Part shown: positions 58,665 to 64,000 of the stretch, in pieces
How the letters are laid out: each line of letters starts with the position of its first letter
How positions within the stretch are numbered: the first letter of the stretch is position 1
Source: Strobilurus pachycystidiatus
Lineage: Eukaryota > Basidiomycota > Agaricomycetes > Agaricales > Physalacriaceae
DNA length: 64,000 bases
Assembly: GCA_019915135.1 (NCBI GenBank)
Contig: JAHLMK010000020.1
Location: 496,001 to 560,000 of the forward strand
Direction of reading: 5' to 3'
Position numbers and translations under genes: made by a program
Notes under the pieces: model-generated
What the model was told of the DNA's origin: nothing
What the model saw: the letters and a program-made list of their open reading frames with translations, nothing else
Databases searched by the model: none

Positions 58665-60700
58665 CTAGACTTCGGGACCAACAGTCGGTCCATCTTCTTT
58701 TCCATCGATGGCCATGCCCTCCAACTTCTCCTCGATGTCGGCACCGGACGCGGTATTCGGCTCTTCCGAGGGCCTGTAACAAATTTCCGGGCCGTAGACC
58801 TTGAACGTCTCGGCGGTCGCGTGTTTGAACAAAGGGTGCTCGCCTGCCATCATCCACTTCTCGCGATCCGCGAACCTGTCGAAGGCGAAGTTCCTGCCCG
58901 GTGTATCACCACGCAACTCTTCATCAACCATGCACCGAAATATCTCCTCAGAGCGACGAGTGGGTTTGATCCAACCATCCCACGCAGCCGTTGGTCTGGA
59001 GAACTCGTCCATCATCGTCATGACCCGGCGGCGTAGTCGATCAATATTCTTTGCCCATGCCAACAAAGCCTCGTCCCTCGAATTCAAAAGGTGATATCGG
59101 AGGCTGTGCGATCCGTACGCGCGACAGAGAGCGAGCGCTTTCGAGTTGACCTGGCACTTGATTAGGATACTGAGGACTAGAGCATTATCGATGGCTCTAT
59201 CCGGCGATATGACGGGGCGGCGCAACTGTGGAACCCAATCGTCGCGGACGACGAGCTGTTCGTGACCAACATTCTTGTTGTGGCTGTCGACAAGTTCCAG
59301 GATGTACTCCGGTATCGCAAAAAAGACAAGTAAGTACAGACGGAACTGAAGCGTCTGGTCCAAGGACAACTCAACGTAAGTGTCGCCCGACTTCACTAAC
59401 GGGGTAAGAACGTGGAGCATGATAAAGGCGACCACCGATGGCGCGTAGACGTGCAAAGCCGTGTTGACAATGACACCTGGGTCGTACTGTTCAGATCCCG
59501 GGCTATGGTGAACCAACAGGGCGGCAGACACATCCACAAGCGAAAAGGGGCCTCCGTAGAAATCGGGCATCGTAGGGGCGTAACGACGCCAATTGAACTT
59601 GGCGCGAAACTGGAGGACAATGTGAGCGCATAATCGTGAGTTCCCCGCAAGCACGCACCGGTAACATGATACCCCTCTGAGGACTTGTCTCTCGTAACCA
59701 CGTACTGACCACTAGGTTGTCATTCTCGCGAACCCACATCCAGGCGAGGAGAGCAACATCGTCGCAAGCATCCGGGGCAGAGCGCTCGACGGTCTGAGCC
59801 ATCAAGTACAGAGCAACGATTTTCTCGCAGGCCACGGAGGTGGAAGGATCGACTTCGATGTAACGAATTCCCGCCCATAGCTCCTTCGCCGTCATCGGCA
59901 GACCACGCGGCCAGTAACTGAGGTCGCGACTCTCCTTAGTATTCGCGCTCCAGGCCGCATCACCCTGCATAAGACGGCGGAAATACGCCACGGCCGGTTT
60001 GTTTGCCAACAAGTCGTTGGTGGATGTCGTTACAATAACGCGTTCCGTAGATAAGAGACCATTGAAGTCGTTACGACGTTCAAGTCGTCCGTTGATGGAA
60101 ACCTGACCGATGTTGGCTGGTGGAACTGGAGGGGTACTCGCCAACTTCGACATGTAAATCGGAGGAATGGGCTGGCGCGCTGGTAAGCGATGAAAATTAG
60201 CGGCCACGGAGGGGAGCTGGACGTCCTGTGATTCCTGGACGTCGCTGATCATCCATTTGGAATCGTCATCGTCGTCCTCTTCGACGGTGGTGGTCTGGCT
60301 CGTAGCGACAAGACCCTATACAACATAATCAGTAAAACTCGTGATGTCACACAGTTACGCACTTCGGACGCCATCGCTTCACGGTAAGACTTCACAATCG
60401 CCTGTGCTTTCTCAAGCTTTGCTCGGTCATAGTCCAAGGACAGGCGGACATCGAACAAGGTGACGTTCCGGAGAGTCTTTCCCGGGATGATGGAGCTGTC
60501 GGGCTGAGGCCAGGGTACAACTACCTTCCGGATTTCGCTCAGCGGCATGGCCACCCCTTGAGTAGGGGCGACATCGTCGACAGTGCGCGTAGCACGCGCC
60601 TGCGGGAACAGTACTCGGTCTTATTCCCAATGGGTAAGAACAGGGCCATCATGATGGATCAACACTGACCTCGCCTCTTCCTGTCGATGAACTTGCCCAT
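58665..60700 (-). CDS. Orphan protein, 612 aa
   Basis: Exons 60670-60700, 60363-60619, 59710-60315 and 58665-59609 total 1839 bp; all phases close. It starts MGKFIDRKRRDRVLFPQAR, then KVVVPWPQPDSSIIPGK, a helical stretch, an acidic run (EEDDDDD), YFRRLMQGDAAWSAN, LPMTAKELWAGIRYIEV, and a long C-terminal part with ALHVYAPSVVAFIMLHVL and DFYGGPFSLVDVSAALL. The last intron (59610-59709, 100 bp) is longer than its neighbours and could hide an 18-bp micro-exon. No domain is recognised. It ends in an acidic tail. It lies beside the Ty3 Pol in the same orientation, but its product does not look like Gag. Confidence 0.65.
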
Positions 60701-60781
60701 GTCTGTGAGCGGGTAGTCGGAGTAGGAAGGCAAGGAGGACTATGGACTTTCTGACTCGTTTCGGGAAAATTTCAAGGAGTG

Positions 60782-61044
60782 TCTAGCCAATGAGAGCACA
60801 GATATTGACCACGGACCGATCAGTTAATTTAAATATAGATCACCTCACGATCCTCTCTGATCAACGCCTCCCAGCAATTCCAAGATCCGAACGGGCGGCA
60901 CAGCCTCTATACCCTTTACCAGCCTATACTAGAGCATTACAGCCATCATCAAAACTACGCGCAACCTTTCTACGCGCCCTGTCAGCGACTGACGAGACTC
61001 CGCCGGCAGTGCCGAGTTCACAGGCACGACCGGACATCGCCGTT
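60782..61044 (-). repeat. Possible 3' LTR of the Ty3 element
   Basis: On the minus strand, TGTAGCCCGCTTTAAC begins a few bases after the Pol stop, following a purine-rich stretch (GGGAAGCAAG) suitable as a polypurine tract. A TATATTTAAAT run lies about 200 bases in. The other LTR is outside the window, so neither end nor a target duplication can be confirmed. Confidence 0.35.
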
Positions 61045-61052
61045 AAAGCGGG

Positions 61053-64000
61053 CTACAACTTGCTTCCCGCGTCCATTGACTTCGATAGTTGTCTTGGATG
61101 TCGAACATCTTGCAGGGCGAGGTAGTCGTCCAGTGCAACCAGATCTCGGGCATTCGACAGCGGTTCCCACGTTACGTCGCCGTCAGTCCACTTAACCCGG
61201 AATTCGACTTCGCCATCCGTCCAACGGTGAGTAAGGATGCTATCAACGTAAGTCTCCTCGTCATCTAGGGCACCAAAGTCGTAAGGGCCGGGTACTAACC
61301 GTTTCGGAAACAGGACTTCATCGCTGGGAATATGCCGTCTCAGACGCGTAATGTGAAAGACGGGGTTAATTCCGCGTGAAGCTAGCGAAGGCGGCAACTC
61401 CAGCTCATAAGCATCGCTCTCAGCCATCGCCTTTGCAACAAGATACGGGCCAATGAATCGCGGCTGCAACTTACGCGTTCGCCTCTTCGGTAAGTTCAAA
61501 TCCTTAGTAGCAAGGTATACTTTGTCGCCAGTTTTGATCTCAGGGCTTTTCTGACGCTTCTTATTAGCATGGTACGTTTGAAAGACGCGGCTAGCAATCA
61601 CACCATCATGAGCAGCTGCCATGTTCTCCATAGCCGCACGCGCAAAGGCGCGAATACCAGGGGACACCGGCGCTGTAGGCCGAACAGTGGCCATCATCCT
61701 TGGGACATATCCGTAATTCACCTCAAACGGTGCGTAGCGTGAACTCCCGCTGATACTCGAGTTGATAGCAAATTCGGTTAAGTCGACCTTGTCAAGCCAA
61801 TCTTTCTGGTTCGGGGATAGTTCTGCACGGAATATCTGGCCGACATTACGGTTCATGCGCTCGGTGACCCCATCTGTCTGCGGGTGGAACGATGTGGACA
61901 TCAATAGTCGTGCTCCCAGGATGCGGTGAAGCTCTCGCCACCACTTCGAAGTGAACTTCGAATCACGGTCACTTACGATCGACCGCGGCAGGCCGTGTAA
62001 GCGCACAATCTCACGTCTATATATCCACGACAACTCTGATGCCTTCATCTTAGTATTGACAGGGATCAGGTGTACCATGCCCGTCATTCGGCACACGATA
62101 ACCCACAGGTAATTGAACCCTTTAACTTCTGGAAATGGTCCGATAAAATCCATGCCTATAGAGTCCCATGGTCGTTCTGGGACCGGCAACGAGTGTAACA
62201 ACCCCGCAGGTTTCTCGTTACTTCCCTTCGAACGCTGACAAAACTCACAGGACATACAGAACTTCTCACAATCGCTCTGCATCGACCGCCACCAATACCA
62301 ACGGCGGACATACTCGCTTGTCCTCTGAGCACCGTAATGGCCCAGTGTTCGGTGAGCCTGTTCTAGAATAGCGCCGCGAATACTCTGATCGTTGATATTT
62401 CCTGCAGGTACAACTGTAACCCTACGTCCGTCAGACAGCTCGCGAAGGACGATGCCATTGTCCACGCTGAACGACCGGTACGCACCTGGACTTAACAGCA
62501 CTTTGGCACAGACAGCATCGTCTAGCCCTGCTTGTCGGATTGCATCCGTCAATTCATCACCTGGTAAGTCCATCATGGCGCCATCTCCTATGCCATTGAC
62601 CATGTCTTCAACAGTCATATCAGTGGCTGTTGCAAATGTGTTTGCAGAGGATTCAGACTTCGACGAGTCGGGGCTGGTTACGGAACCTTCACCTTTCGAA
62701 AGGTCAGCTGCCTCCGCGTCTCGTAATTCCATTCGTTCACGCAGTCGCTTAGAGCGACGAACGCCCTGAGCCGTCATAGCACGAATCTCGATGTACCGAG
62801 CCTGGACTTCCCGTGCCCTATCCGCAGGAAGAAACTCAGCATCAGGATCAATTCTCGCGTCCGCGCGGACATAGTCCTGAGGTGCGTGAAACTCTCCATC
62901 TCGGTCACTCTCATAATATCGTGATAGGCAATCCGCAACACGGTTACTTTCTCCCTGAACATAGGTGATGTCGAAGTCAAAACGACTTAGGTAGTCCGAC
63001 CATCGATGCTGCCTCGGAGAGAGTTCCTTCTGTGTTTGGAAGAACTCCAAAGCTCGGTGATCTGTTATTACGTGGATGCGGTAACCTACTAACTTGTCCT
63101 CCCACTTCATCAGGGCCTCGAGGATAGCCAGGGTCTCCAGCTCAAAGACACGATAGTTACGTTGGGCTGGCGTAAACTTCTTGGACAAGAATGCAGCCGG
63201 TCGACACTGGTCCCACCTCGGGCCCTGACCCAACATTGCGCCTATTCCTGTCTGCGACGCGTCACATATCACCCATATAGGGTCTTTGCTCCTGGGATCC
63301 ACAGGCTTGAGTACTGGGGTACGTTCGCATATCCTTTTGATCATTTCGAAGCAACGCTGATGCAGTGGTAGCCACATAAAGGGATGTCCATTCTGGACCA
63401 TGCTCATCAAAGGGCCGGTATACGCCGTTATATCAGGCAGGAACGCGGATATATACTGTACCAGACCGACGAACTTCTGTACGTCGTGATAGGTACGTGG
63501 AATCCGCCATTCCAGGATCTTCTGAATCTTATCCTCATCAACGTGGATTCCTTCGTCATCTATCATATAGCCGAGGCAGTCTAACGAGTCAGCATACAGT
63601 TCACACTTTGACTTCTTTAGGTATAGCTGCTGCTCTCGTAGTCGCGTGAGGACCACACGTAAGTGCTCCTCGTGTTGCTCGATGGAGTCGGAATACACAA
63701 AAATATCATCGAGGTAAACGTGGACATACAACCCAATCACATCCTGGAACACAAAGTTCATCAATCTTTGGAACGTTGCAGGCGCATTACAGTCGCCCTG
63801 CTGCATTACATAGCTGAGGTATGTCCCATTCACAGTTCGGAATGCGGTCTTGTGACGATCTTGCGCTCTGATTAGTATCTGCTCATATGCGTCTGACAGG
63901 TCTATCTTGGAACGATAAGGTGCGCGTGCAACATCGTCTCTTATCCTGTCCTGGTCCGGCATAGGCGTCACATCCTTCACAGTATTATCATTTCGCTGAC
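61053..64000 (-). CDS. Ty3 chromovirus Pol (RT, RNase H, integrase, chromodomain), 5' partial
   Basis: Reverse transcription and integration machinery of a fungal LTR retrotransposon. The frame is open to the window edge. In order: RT (SKIDLSDAYEQILI, YLDDIFVYSDS, KFVGLVQYISAFLPD), RNase H (VICDASQTGIGAMLG, TDHRALEFFQ), integrase zinc-binding HHCC (HRTLGHYGAQ, CEKFCMSCEFCQR), catalytic D-D-E (DSIGMDFIGPFP, SDRDSKFT, TERMNRN), a GKY/DKVY-type C-terminal domain (FIGPYLVAKA), and a chromodomain (YVDSILTHRWTDGEVEFRVKW, then WEPLSNA). The chromodomain places it among chromoviruses and would direct integration toward marked chromatin (family knowledge). The visible part is free of stops, so the copy may be young. 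Confidence 0.95.
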   Translation of the reverse strand, partial: QRNDNTVKDVTPMPDQDRIRDDVARAPYRSKIDLSDAYEQILIRAQDRHKTAFRTVNGTYLSYVMQQGDCNAPATFQRLMNFVFQDVIGLYVHVYLDDIFVYSDSIEQHEEHLRVVLTRLREQQLYLKKSKCELYADSLDCLGYMIDDEGIHVDEDKIQKILEWRIPRTYHDVQKFVGLVQYISAFLPDITAYTGPLMSMVQNGHPFMWLPLHQRCFEMIKRICERTPVLKPVDPRSKDPIWVICDASQTGIGAMLGQGPRWDQCRPAAFLSKKFTPAQRNYRVFELETLAILEALMKWEDKLVGYRIHVITDHRALEFFQTQKELSPRQHRWSDYLSRFDFDITYVQGESNRVADCLSRYYESDRDGEFHAPQDYVRADARIDPDAEFLPADRAREVQARYIEIRAMTAQGVRRSKRLRERMELRDAEAADLSKGEGSVTSPDSSKSESSANTFATATDMTVEDMVNGIGDGAMMDLPGDELTDAIRQAGLDDAVCAKVLLSPGAYRSFSVDNGIVLRELSDGRRVTVVPAGNINDQSIRGAILEQAHRTLGHYGAQRTSEYVRRWYWWRSMQSDCEKFCMSCEFCQRSKGSNEKPAGLLHSLPVPERPWDSIGMDFIGPFPEVKGFNYLWVIVCRMTGMVHLIPVNTKMKASELSWIYRREIVRLHGLPRSIVSDRDSKFTSKWWRELHRILGARLLMSTSFHPQTDGVTERMNRNVGQIFRAELSPNQKDWLDKVDLTEFAINSSISGSSRYAPFEVNYGYVPRMMATVRPTAPVSPGIRAFARAAMENMAAAHDGVIASRVFQTYHANKKRQKSPEIKTGDKVYLATKDLNLPKRRTRKLQPRFIGPYLVAKAMAESDAYELELPPSLASRGINPVFHITRLRRHIPSDEVLFPKRLVPGPYDFGALDDEETYVDSILTHRWTDGEVEFRVKWTDGDVTWEPLSNARDLVALDDYLALQDVRHPRQLSKSMDAGSKL

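Noticed and set aside
60790..61125. 111-codon plus-strand frame at the end of the Ty3 Pol
   Set aside because: It lies in the presumed LTR and overlaps the chromodomain end; no motif.
1..64000. tRNA or rRNA genes
   Set aside because: No cloverleaf-like or rRNA-like sequence was recognised by eye; a covariance-model scan would be decisive.

Overview
The window reads as nuclear DNA of an Agaricomycete (mushroom-forming basidiomycete). Genes on both strands are cut into many small exons by introns of about 45-65 bp with GT...AG ends, and the mobile families present (a RecQ-type helicase, a Crypton-like tyrosine recombinase, a Ty3 chromovirus, a DNA transposon with a Ulp1-type protease) are ones I associate with that class. 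This is inference from gene style; no species marker is visible. I rebuilt exon joins by hand. Where every exon length and phase closes, I treat the model as strong.

Layout: 1-2160 holds the 3' part of a RecQ-like helicase with an internal stop. 2769-7565 is a gene with a long array of small phase-1/phase-1 exons, many carrying a V-D-I-D motif; it has three apparent frameshifts. 7743-8308 may be a small Tyr-rich gene. 9162-13721 (-) is an 11-exon, 1336-codon-class orphan with a Cys/His zinc-finger-like motif and duplicated exon-intron units. 15774-17139 (-) is an HMG-box gene. 17.1-21.2 kb is gene-poor, with repeats built on GCTACGCGTAGC. 21215-25442 (-) is a decayed transposase-like gene.

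28657-36984 is the most informative region. A 2-oxoglutarate oxygenase-like gene (+) carries, in its first intron, a 6693-bp DNA transposon (28860-35552) with perfect 29-bp inverted ends and a 9-bp target duplication; the transposon encodes a Ulp1-type protease plus a DDE-like transposase on the - strand. The same gene has a 408-bp MITE with an 8-bp target duplication and a perfect 25-bp out-of-frame tandem duplication in its coding sequence. 39101-40904 (-) encodes a SUMO-like domain followed by an F-box/LRR-like protein, a closed five-exon model.

42-50 kb holds a weak hypothetical gene, a Crypton-like recombinase running in frame into a Ty3 Gag fragment, and an orphan four-exon gene. 53.0-57 kb looks like ordinary chromosomal sequence: a small nuclear-type protein, a DOPA 4,5-dioxygenase-like gene divergent from a polytopic membrane protein gene, and a broken quinone oxidoreductase gene. 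These last three could form a small pigment or secondary-metabolite locus. The right end has an orphan 612-aa gene and the 3' part of a chromodomain-containing Ty3 Pol.

The window is thus a transposon-rich island with layered insertions beside a short metabolic segment. No tRNA, rRNA or CRISPR array was recognised.
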